Assembly: GCA_021819025.1 (NCBI GenBank)
Contig: JAKASN010000191.1
Location: forward strand, 1-5,113
Direction: 5' to 3'
DNA length: 5,113 nt
From: Actinomycetes bacterium
GTDB lineage: Bacteria > Actinomycetota > Acidimicrobiia > Acidimicrobiales > Acidimicrobiaceae
The position numbers and the translations under genes are program-made. Below the pieces are notes generated by a model that saw only the letters and a list, made by a program, of their open reading frames with translations, was not told the origin of the DNA and did not search any database. Shown in pieces: positions 1 through 5,113 of this stretch; position 1 is the first letter of the stretch, and the number at the start of each line of letters is the position of its first letter.

Positions 1-126
1 TCCGATCGCTAGCGAACCTCCTCGCCCCATCACATTCAAGAAGTCCCAAAGTAAAGCGGTAAATATGCTGGAGATGAGTCCTTCACAGCGCAGGGTTCCG
101 TCAACCTCCTCGCTCAATGCTCTCAT
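1..126 (-). CDS. Partial unidentified ORF, possible membrane protein N-terminus
   Basis: An ATG-started frame of 42 codons stays open to the left edge, so only an N-terminus could be visible. It begins MRALSEEVDGTLR, and residues 17-31 plus 38-42 are rather hydrophobic (GLISSIFTALLWDFL). The pattern of an acidic VDG followed by a hydrophobic stretch and MGRGGS loosely resembles the N-terminal part of PAP2-type phosphatases, but no catalytic motif lies in the window, so this is only a guess. No convincing ribosome binding site precedes the ATG. The ATG overlaps the stop of a 24-codon frame at 123-197 as ATGA. That short frame has a TTG start and a membrane-like segment (SLAVAGLAIYL), so the two may be halves of one frameshifted gene. 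It lies on the same strand as pyrE, 119 bases downstream. The frame could also be chance. Confidence 0.35.
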   Translation of the reverse strand, partial: MRALSEEVDGTLRCEGLISSIFTALLWDFLNVMGRGGSLAIG

Positions 127-245
127 CCTATTAGCAGAGCCTCGGACGGCTTTTCAAGGTATATCGCAAGGCCAGCCACGGCGAGCGATGCTGACAATCA
201 ACTCAACAGCGACGAGATTCGAGCACTGCCATTCGCAAAACGAGG
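127..245. other. Gap after pyrE with no clear gene or terminator
   Basis: This 119-base stretch follows the pyrE stop. On the minus strand it holds only very short frames: a nine-codon ATG frame and, at 123-197, a 24-codon TTG frame that encodes a hydrophobic segment and overlaps the next ATG. I see no GC-rich hairpin followed by a T run, so transcription from the purF operon may continue into the left-edge frame. No promoter is obvious by eye. Confidence 0.5.
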
Positions 246-866
246 TTAGCTACCCTCGTAATCGAATCCAAGTTCTGGAGCCGTTACGAGTGGAACAAAT
301 GCGATACCCCGGCTCTTAGCAATCGCGCCAACGGTACCGCCACGGTCGACAATTGCGGTGATCAGGGTCACATTCGCCCTGGCACCGATCGATGCGTCGA
401 CCGCTTCAATAATGGAGTTGCCACGAGTCACAGCGTCTTCGGTGATCGCCACATTGGATCCCGCCACGAGCACCCCGGCAATCCTTCCCCCACCGCCATG
501 GTCCTTGACCTCCTTGCGAACCGAAAAGGACGACATTGGCCTCCCTGATGCGGAAGCAATCGCTGCAGTGCCAAACGCTACCGGGTCGGCACCCATGGTG
601 AGGCCCCCGATTCCGGTAACTTCTGCGGGAATGACCCTGAGCATTAAAGTGGCAACCAGTATCATCCCATACGGATCGCACGCGGTCTGCTTGGCATCGA
701 TAAACCATGAACTCTTCCGGCCCGACTTAAGAGTAAAGTCCCCTCGCCGCACGGAGTTCGCTGTGAGGTGACGAACGAGCAGCTCCTTAAGCTCAGAACT
801 CTGCACCTCTAACGCCTCGGCATAACTCCGCGGATAAGAAGCTCCTTTGGATCGATCGGCAGCCAT
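246..866 (-). CDS. pyrE: Orotate phosphoribosyltransferase
   Basis: The enzyme transfers ribose 5-phosphate from PRPP to orotate, giving OMP and pyrophosphate, the fifth step of pyrimidine synthesis in the cytoplasm. The 206-residue protein is of usual length for bacterial PyrE, apart from about 20 extra N-terminal residues. Recognisable parts are FTLKSGR (44-50), GGLTMGADPV (87-96), the catalytic loop RKEVKDHG (Lys118, Lys121 and His123 by family analogy), and the PRPP-binding segment AITEDAVTRGNS (140-151). In that last segment the common TTG or STG is TRG. The ATG lies 5 bases after the purM stop, which suggests translational coupling, but no strong ribosome binding site precedes it. A GTG at 804-806 (residue 21) is a reasonable alternative start close to where the family domain begins. 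Its place behind purM makes it the last clear gene of a purF-purM-pyrE operon. Confidence 0.93.
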   Translation of the reverse strand: MAADRSKGASYPRSYAEALEVQSSELKELLVRHLTANSVRRGDFTLKSGRKSSWFIDAKQTACDPYGMILVATLMLRVIPAEVTGIGGLTMGADPVAFGTAAIASASGRPMSSFSVRKEVKDHGGGGRIAGVLVAGSNVAITEDAVTRGNSIIEAVDASIGARANVTLITAIVDRGGTVGAIAKSRGIAFVPLVTAPELGFDYEGS

Positions 867-871
867 GGCGC

Positions 872-1957
872 TTATCTGTCTCTTTCTATATCACCGATGC
901 GATAGCCTCGGCGCCCGAAGGTTGGCAAGGCTTCAATAACCATATCGGCAAACTCTGCTTCGAGCACCAGCGTCATCCCAATTCCCATATTGAAGACTCG
1001 CTCCATCTCCTCTGTCGCGACTGAACCACGGCTCTGGATAAGGGTGAAAATCGGCGGAACCTCCCAGGATCGAAGATCGAGCCGCGCCCTGAGGCCATTG
1101 GGTATCACCCTGGCCAGGTTGGCCTGGAGTCCACCACCGGTAATATGCGCGGCTGCGTGGATGGGAAATCGTTGGCCAAGTTCCCCGAGCACGGGCGCGT
1201 AAAGCACACTCGGGTCAAGCAACTCGTCAAAGAGGCTTACCGAGGACGAGCTGCCAGGTCCTTGGCCCATTTCTAGCAGCTCTGCGATCTCGCGCTCCGA
1301 GGCTCCCGGTTCGCTGCGCTGACCGAAGATCGCTCTTCGGGCTAAGCTGTAACCATTAGAGCGCAAGTTCGGCGAGTCAATTCCAACCACCGCATCCCCG
1401 CATCGGACTCGGTGCGACCCCCACATCGCGGACTTTTCGACTACACCGACAACGAATCCGGCAAGGTCGAAGTGACCTGGCGGCATCGCGCCAGGATGCT
1501 CAGCCATTTCACCACCGAGAAGCGCCGTGCCACAAGCGCGAGCACCTGCGGCGATGCCCGAGACGATCTCGGCCGCCATCAAGGCGTCCAGAGACCCCAC
1601 TGACAAGTAGTCGAGCAGAAAGAGGGGCTTGGCCCCCAGCACGGCAATGTCATCGACGCACATGGCTACCAAATCAACACCGATCGTCGAATAGCGCCTT
1701 GCCAGGGCTGCCAAGTAGGATTTGGTTCCTACTCCATCTGTCGATGACACCAAGACAGGTTCGTTGAATGCGGCCTGGTCCAACTCGAAAAGTCCACCAA
1801 AGCCACCGATGGAAGACAGCACGCCAGAAGTCGCCGTGGTCGCCACCAAGTCTTTGATTCCTGCTACGGCGCGATCGCCCTCGGCGATATTTACACCGGC
1901 CTCGGTGTAACTAAGTTTCTCTTCCAAATTCCAACCCCGGCTACTCGAATATGCCAA
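872..1957 (-). CDS. purM: Phosphoribosylformylglycinamidine cyclo-ligase (AIR synthetase)
   Basis: The enzyme uses ATP to close FGAM into aminoimidazole ribonucleotide (AIR), step 5 of IMP synthesis. The 361 residues contain the full family pattern: STDGVGTK (72-79), VDDIAVLGAKPLFLLDY (101-117), GGEMAEHPGAM (148-158), SNGYSLAR (200-207), HITGGGLQANLAR (271-283), VFNMGIGM (321-328) and a typical end, YRIGDI. The N-terminal half is the AIRS ATP-binding domain and the C-terminal half the AIRS_C domain. It is slightly longer than the roughly 345-residue E. coli protein, partly through a Gly/Ser-rich loop near 232-240. The start chosen is a TTG that follows the purF stop by 5 bases, with a weak AGG four bases upstream. 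No in-frame ATG exists near the N-terminus, and another TTG ten codons further in (1925-1927) is also possible. It acts one step after PurL, whose gene end lies at the right edge of the window. Confidence 0.97.
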   Translation of the reverse strand: MAYSSSRGWNLEEKLSYTEAGVNIAEGDRAVAGIKDLVATTATSGVLSSIGGFGGLFELDQAAFNEPVLVSSTDGVGTKSYLAALARRYSTIGVDLVAMCVDDIAVLGAKPLFLLDYLSVGSLDALMAAEIVSGIAAGARACGTALLGGEMAEHPGAMPPGHFDLAGFVVGVVEKSAMWGSHRVRCGDAVVGIDSPNLRSNGYSLARRAIFGQRSEPGASEREIAELLEMGQGPGSSSSVSLFDELLDPSVLYAPVLGELGQRFPIHAAAHITGGGLQANLARVIPNGLRARLDLRSWEVPPIFTLIQSRGSVATEEMERVFNMGIGMTLVLEAEFADMVIEALPTFGRRGYRIGDIERDR

Positions 1958-1962
1958 ATCGC

Positions 1963-3480
1963 CTATTGCGCCATCGCTCTAGCTTCGATAGTCACCGGGA
2001 TCTCGATCGGATAGCAGCCAGTCAAACAGGCGTCACAATATCCATCGTTACCAGCTCCGATCGCCGACTTGAGATCCTCAAGGCCGAGATACGCGATGGA
2101 ATCCACCTCCAAAAACGCTTTGATCTCGTCGAGACTCTTCACTGCCGCGAGAAGATCGGGGCGTGACGGGGTATCGATGCCGTAAAAACACGGCCACTTG
2201 TAGGGGGGTGAGGAGATCCGCAAGTGCACTTCAGTCGCTCCGGCTTCTCGGAGCAACTTGACCATTGCCTTGGTTGTCGTTCCGCGCACAATGGAATCGT
2301 CGACCACCACGAGTCGCTGCCCGGAAATATTATCGCGAAGCACATTTAGCTTGCGTCGAACCGCGTCGACTCGAGATGCCGGATCAGGTGATATGAAGGT
2401 CCGTCCGATATAACGGTTCTTTACAAGTCCTTGACCGTATGGGATCCCGCTCGCGGCAGCATATCCAACTGCCGCTGGGACCCCGGAATCCGGCACTCCC
2501 ATGACCAGGTCGGCTTCTACGGGAGCCGACTTGGCAAGATACTCTCCCATGTGGCGGCGAGTGGTGTACACTTCCTGGCCAAGCAACTGGGCGTCCGGCC
2601 TTGCGAAGTAGACAAACTCGAAGATGCAGAGCTTGGGATTCACCGACGCCGCAGGGAACGGACGGAAGGAACGAACTTCGAGTTCGTCGACCACTACCAT
2701 CTCCCCGGGGTCGACTTCGCGAACGAAGGTCGCACCCACTACGTCTAGGGCGGGCGTCTCCGAAGCTATCACGTAGCCGTTATCAAGTTTCCCAAGACAC
2801 AACGGGCGGAAGCCGTTCGGATCACGAACCCCGATCAAGCGATCATGATCCATGATCACCAAAGAAAATGCTCCCTTGAGTTCGGGGAGCACGGTGTTGA
2901 GGGCGTCGAGGAGAACTTCAGGATGACTTTTGAGCGACTCACCCTGTTGCATCGATCCCAAACCACGCTTGATCTCCACCGCGAGATAGTGTGCCACCAA
3001 GTCCGAGTCGCTGCGCAGATCGGTAGCAGAAATACCCAGCTTCGCAGCTAGGGCCACGGTATTGGTCAAATTCCCATTGTGGCCCAAGGCAATTCCCGTG
3101 TCGCCGACCGCTCTAAAAACCGGCTGCGCATTGCCCCAGGTCGAAGAGCCTGTTGTCGAATAGCGGGTGTGCCCGATGGCGATATTTCCCGGAAGCGACT
3201 GCAGAGTACGGTCATCGAAGACGTTACTAACCAGACCCATATTCTTTACCACGGTGATTGAAGTTCCGTCGCTCACCGCCATGCCCGCAGATTCTTGCCC
3301 ACGGTGCTGGAGGGCGTAGAGCCCGTCATAAGTGGCGTGCGAAACCGACCGCGTTAGGGGCGTAACACGTATCCCAAAAACACCGCAAGCCTCCTCGGGA
3401 ACATCCCCCTTGAATGGATCATCGTAGGGATCTGCCATTTGAGACTCGTTAGCCAAGTCCGCATCCTGATCGGCTCGCAT
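1963..3480 (-). CDS. purF: Amidophosphoribosyltransferase (glutamine PRPP amidotransferase)
   Basis: The enzyme makes 5-phosphoribosylamine from PRPP and glutamine, the committed and usually feedback-inhibited first step of purine synthesis. From the chosen ATG it has 505 residues. The N-terminal Ntn-type glutaminase domain shows EEACGVFG (nucleophile Cys32), LQHRGQESAG (57-66), GHTRYST (103-109) and GHNGNLTN (133-140). The C-terminal phosphoribosyltransferase domain has VVVDDSIVRGTT (391-402). Cys285, Cys431, Cys482 and Cys485 match the four iron-sulfur ligands of the Bacillus-type enzyme. Cys32 must become the N-terminus, so a 31-residue leader is presumably removed; mycobacterial PurF has a similarly long leader. 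The frame extends to a TTG at 3504, but GGAG at 3487-3490 sits six bases before the ATG at 3480 and three before an adjacent ATG at 3483, so one of these is the likely start. It heads the purF-purM-pyrE operon. Confidence 0.97.
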   Translation of the reverse strand: MRADQDADLANESQMADPYDDPFKGDVPEEACGVFGIRVTPLTRSVSHATYDGLYALQHRGQESAGMAVSDGTSITVVKNMGLVSNVFDDRTLQSLPGNIAIGHTRYSTTGSSTWGNAQPVFRAVGDTGIALGHNGNLTNTVALAAKLGISATDLRSDSDLVAHYLAVEIKRGLGSMQQGESLKSHPEVLLDALNTVLPELKGAFSLVIMDHDRLIGVRDPNGFRPLCLGKLDNGYVIASETPALDVVGATFVREVDPGEMVVVDELEVRSFRPFPAASVNPKLCIFEFVYFARPDAQLLGQEVYTTRRHMGEYLAKSAPVEADLVMGVPDSGVPAAVGYAAASGIPYGQGLVKNRYIGRTFISPDPASRVDAVRRKLNVLRDNISGQRLVVVDDSIVRGTTTKAMVKLLREAGATEVHLRISSPPYKWPCFYGIDTPSRPDLLAAVKSLDEIKAFLEVDSIAYLGLEDLKSAIGAGNDGYCDACLTGCYPIEIPVTIEARAMAQ

Positions 3481-3486
3481 CATCAA

Positions 3487-3490
3487 CTCC
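3487..3490 (-). promoter_or_regulatory. Ribosome binding site deciding the purF start
   Basis: On the minus strand GGAG is followed by TTG and then two consecutive ATG codons. The spacing is three bases to the first ATG and six to the second, which favours the ATG at 3478-3480. It argues against the longer TTG-started form beginning at 3504, because this motif would then lie inside the gene. Confidence 0.6.
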
Positions 3491-3547
3491 AGCCTTGCCC
3501 GCAAAGGGAATGGATCGGACTACCGGGTTCGGCCGTTAGCCTACTTA

Positions 3548-3561
3548 GCACCTCGGAGTGC
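3548..3561 (-). other. Small hairpin near the predicted 5' end of the purF transcript
   Basis: The minus-strand RNA GCACUCCGAGGUGC can form a five-pair stem, including one G-U pair, with a CCGA loop. If the promoter proposed at 3570-3598 is right, transcription would start close to 3563 and this hairpin would sit at the extreme 5' end of a leader of about 80 bases. It could protect the transcript or be meaningless; it is too small for a known riboswitch and no U tract follows it. Confidence 0.25.
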
Positions 3562-3569
3562 AACTTTCG

Positions 3570-3598
3570 GGTATAGCTACCAATCAAATGCGAAGCAA
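3570..3598 (-). promoter_or_regulatory. Candidate promoter of purF-purM-pyrE
   Basis: Minus-strand TTGCTT (3593-3598) and TATACC (3570-3575) are separated by 17 bases, the optimal spacing for a housekeeping sigma factor. The match to consensus is weak (three of six and four of six), so this is a suggestion from position and spacing. It would give a leader of about 80 bases before purF. The -35 element falls inside the inverted repeat at 3585-3610. Confidence 0.35.
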
Positions 3599-3610
3599 AT
3601 GTCGCATTTG
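3585..3610. repeat. Perfect 9-bp inverted repeat, operator-like
   Basis: CAAATGCGA (3585-3593) and TCGCATTTG (3602-3610) are exact reverse complements separated by eight bases. The 26-base element lies in the middle of the divergent region, about 105-120 bases from both the purF start and the PHP gene start. It overlaps the proposed purF -35 box. The spacer contains another CAAATG. Two half-sites 17 bases centre to centre are roughly compatible with a dimeric regulator reading nearby turns of the helix. No T tract follows on either strand, so it does not look like a terminator. Which protein binds, if any, cannot be told. Confidence 0.6.
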
Positions 3611-3636
3611 GGACGAGGGTACGGCCATCATCCAAA

Positions 3637-3642
3637 TAAAAT
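3637..3642 (+). promoter_or_regulatory. Weak candidate -10 box for the PHP gene
   Basis: TAAAAT matches the TATAAT consensus at five of six positions and lies 68 bases before the PHP start codon, in an AT-rich stretch. No good -35 hexamer is found at normal spacing; the right arm of the inverted repeat ends 26 bases upstream. Another AT-rich hexamer, GATAAT at 3687-3692, is close to the start codon and also lacks a clear -35. Confidence 0.2.
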
Positions 3643-3697
3643 TTACTCACTTGAAACTACGTACTCGAGAACTGTTACATCTTTAGGATAATTGCCC

Positions 3698-3705
3698 GAG
3701 GCAGG
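3698..3705 (+). promoter_or_regulatory. Ribosome binding site of the PHP gene
   Basis: GAGG at 3698-3701 lies nine bases before the ATG at 3711, with a second AGG five bases before it. This supports the ATG as the start; the HxH motif that begins the PHP fold follows at residue 5, so no longer N-terminus is needed. Confidence 0.5.
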
Positions 3706-3710
3706 CGACC

Positions 3711-4568
3711 ATGATAGACCTTCATACTCACTCAAGAATTTCCGACGGTTCCGAGTCGCCCGCGCACGTAGTAGAACTAGCCAAAGCAGCAGGCTGCAGC
3801 GCATTAGCACTTACCGACCACGACCGATTCGACGGGCTTGCGGAGGCTCGGCAAAGATCTGAAGAACTTGATATCGAGCTCGTACCCGGGGTCGAGATCT
3901 CTTGTCACTGGAACGTGGGCACCATGCACATGTTGGTGTACTTCGTGGATCAGCGATCTGCGCCAATTGCGGGAACGCTGGTGGAAATGCAGATGGCACG
4001 TGAAGATCGCAATCGAAAGATCATCGCGCTGATGAATTCGAACGGGATCGACATCAGCTACGAAGAGCTTGCCGAAGAAGGGGGAGGGAGTGGGCTAGGT
4101 AAGCCACACTTTGCCCGCCTAATGGTAAGAAAAGGAATCGTCTCCAACCTCCAGGAAGCGTTCGATAAGTACCTCGAAAAGGGAAGACCCTACTACGTCC
4201 ACAAAATCACCTACTCCCCCGAAGAGATGATCGACCTCGCTTTGCGATCGGGTGGAGTACCAGTTTTGGCACACCCCTACAGTGTTAGCGCCGACGAAAA
4301 GCTGATTCCGGAATATGTCGAAAAGTGGGTCGATGCCGGTCTCGCTGGCATCGAAGCTTACTATGGGCGATATATTCCAGCCCAGCGGCGCACTCTGATC
4401 GACCTCGCCAAGTCTCTCGACATCGTAGCCACCGGTGGAAGTGACTTCCACGGAGAGTACAAGCCAGATCTCAGCGTCGGTGTTGGTCGCGGCGATCTAT
4501 TGGTACCCGGCGAAGCGCTCGACGCCCTAAAAGACAGGCGTCGAATCAAGACTCGCAAAGACGCTTGA
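3711..4568 (+). CDS. PHP-domain metal-dependent phosphoesterase (TrpH/RNase AM-like)
   Basis: The 285-residue protein belongs to the PHP (polymerase and histidinol phosphatase) superfamily. Metal-binding motifs appear in order: DLHTHSRISDGS (His5, His7, Asp12), LTDHD (Asp36, His37, Asp38), PGVEIS (Glu62), His73 in MHMLVYF, AHPY (His188) and SDFHGEYKP (Asp245, His247). All expected ligands look intact, and the length fits the family. Characterised relatives, such as E. coli YciV/RNase AM and the Chromobacterium enzyme CV1693, hydrolyse 3',5'-nucleoside bisphosphates such as pAp or trim RNA from the 5' end; the exact substrate here is inferred. No signal peptide or membrane segment is seen, so it should be cytoplasmic. 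It is transcribed divergently from purF and converges on purL, leaving only 28 bases between the stop codons. A link to nucleotide recycling would fit the neighbours, but the position alone does not prove it. Confidence 0.88.
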   Translation: MIDLHTHSRISDGSESPAHVVELAKAAGCSALALTDHDRFDGLAEARQRSEELDIELVPGVEISCHWNVGTMHMLVYFVDQRSAPIAGTLVEMQMAREDRNRKIIALMNSNGIDISYEELAEEGGGSGLGKPHFARLMVRKGIVSNLQEAFDKYLEKGRPYYVHKITYSPEEMIDLALRSGGVPVLAHPYSVSADEKLIPEYVEKWVDAGLAGIEAYYGRYIPAQRRTLIDLAKSLDIVATGGSDFHGEYKPDLSVGVGRGDLLVPGEALDALKDRRRIKTRKDA

Positions 4569-4596
4569 CCGTCATTTCTTGCGCCTGCGCTCTCCT

Positions 4597-5113
4597 CTAG
4601 ATCTCCAGAGATACGCCAGGTGCAAACTTGGCAAGGTTCGACATATCAGTACGCCCGATTACCGCCGCACTGAGGCCGCTAGCGGCGAATTTCGCCGAGA
4701 GCACCTCGGGTTCTTGGGTGATTACCACCACGCGCGAGGGTGATTCGGAAAAGAGCGTCACGGCCGTGTCGCCCTCGAGAGCGGGCCCGAGCTCGAATCC
4801 CAGTCCGGAAGCTCTCGCCATCTCAAGTAGACATAGGGCCAGCCCGCCATCAGAGACATCCGAAATCGCCGAAATCTGGTACTCAGCAGCGTCGGTCACT
4901 ACCTCGATGACGGTATTTATCAGAGCGCGATGCACGTCGTAATCCAGGCGGGGCAAAGTGCCGCCTCGCAGCCCAAAGTTGACCCACGCCAATCTTGATC
5001 CAGCCAAATTGGCCTCGGTTTGGCCGACTAGAACGATGCTCTGTCCAGCGCTGTAAACTTTGGTCGGTGGAACCCGAGTGAGTTCTGAAATCAGGCCGAG
5101 GGTAGTAAGTACC
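4597..5113 (-). CDS. purL: FGAM synthase large subunit PurL, C-terminal part
   Basis: PurL uses ATP and ammonia delivered from the glutaminase subunit PurQ to convert FGAR to FGAM, step 4 of IMP synthesis. The window holds the last 171 codons, and the frame stays open through the right edge, so the start lies outside. Family signatures are LGLISELTRVPP (5-16 of the visible part), AGQSIVLVGQT (22-32), SDVSDGGLALCLLEMA (84-99) and FSESPSRVVV (121-130), all from the final AIRS_C-type domain. Small PurL proteins have roughly 730-780 residues, so about three quarters are missing. A TTG at 5005-5007 is not the start, because clear PurL sequence continues upstream of it. The gene points toward purF but is separated from it by the oppositely oriented PHP gene, so the two are unlikely to share one transcript. 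Confidence 0.95.
   Translation of the reverse strand, partial: VLTTLGLISELTRVPPTKVYSAGQSIVLVGQTEANLAGSRLAWVNFGLRGGTLPRLDYDVHRALINTVIEVVTDAAEYQISAISDVSDGGLALCLLEMARASGLGFELGPALEGDTAVTLFSESPSRVVVITQEPEVLSAKFAASGLSAAVIGRTDMSNLAKFAPGVSLEI

Noticed and set aside
65..319. Plus-strand 84-codon frame across the pyrE end and the gap
   Set aside because: It overlaps the conserved 3' end of pyrE on the other strand, has no ribosome binding site and its translation resembles no known family.
358..771. Plus-strand 137-codon frame antisense to pyrE
   Set aside because: It lies wholly inside pyrE, and its low-complexity composition is what the opposite strand of such a gene gives. No independent signal supports it.
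842..848. AAAGGAG on the minus strand inside the start of pyrE
   Set aside because: It looks like a strong ribosome binding site, but no in-frame start codon follows at usable spacing; the nearby ATG is out of frame and soon hits a stop.
2431..2748. Plus-strand 105-codon frame inside purF
   Set aside because: It is a shadow of the well-conserved purF coding sequence and has no start signal or recognisable domain.
3585..3610. The inverted repeat as a transcription terminator
   Set aside because: It is AT-rich, lies between divergent gene starts and lacks a following T tract on either strand, so an operator-type site is more likely.
3505..3710. Purine, PRPP or other riboswitch in the purF leader
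   Set aside because: Beyond one five-pair hairpin I see no conserved junction, pseudoknot or terminator/antiterminator pair that would fit a known riboswitch class.
4119..4451. Minus-strand 110-codon frame inside the PHP gene
   Set aside because: The plus strand carries all PHP metal-binding motifs without interruption, so this frame is an antisense shadow.

Overview
This window carries a stretch of de novo nucleotide biosynthesis genes, almost certainly from an actinobacterium (Actinomycetota). The evidence is the style of the proteins. PurF has a long N-terminal leader, a CxxC-type iron-sulfur motif and the segment KWPCFYGID. PurM has an AEHPGAM active-site loop. By eye the G+C content is in the mid-50s, lower than in most high-G+C actinobacteria. 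A lineage such as Acidimicrobiia is possible, but that is inference and no species is claimed.

Layout from right to left, because most genes are on the minus strand. The right edge holds the last 171 codons of purL (FGAM synthase). A plus-strand gene for a PHP-domain metallophosphoesterase converges on it. A divergent intergenic region of about 230 bases follows, with a perfect 9-bp inverted repeat and weak promoter-like elements. Leftward from there run purF, purM and pyrE, separated by only about 5 bases each, so they form an apparent operon. A 119-base gap follows pyrE. At the left edge a minus-strand reading frame runs off the window; it may be the start of a membrane protein, but its identity is unproven.

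PurL makes FGAM (step 4 of the IMP pathway), PurF makes 5-phosphoribosylamine from PRPP and glutamine (step 1), and PurM closes the ring to AIR (step 5). PyrE uses PRPP to make OMP in the pyrimidine pathway, so the operon joins two PRPP consumers. The PHP protein may remove phosphate from nucleoside bisphosphates or short RNA products, which would also be a nucleotide-related task. Its position splits purL from purF and puts purF-purM-pyrE under their own promoter.

I found no mobile element, CRISPR array, RNA gene or clearly new system. The points most worth a second look are the inverted repeat over the presumed purF promoter, the PHP gene placed between purL and purF, the altered PRPP loop of PyrE, and the possibly frameshifted reading frame at the left edge.
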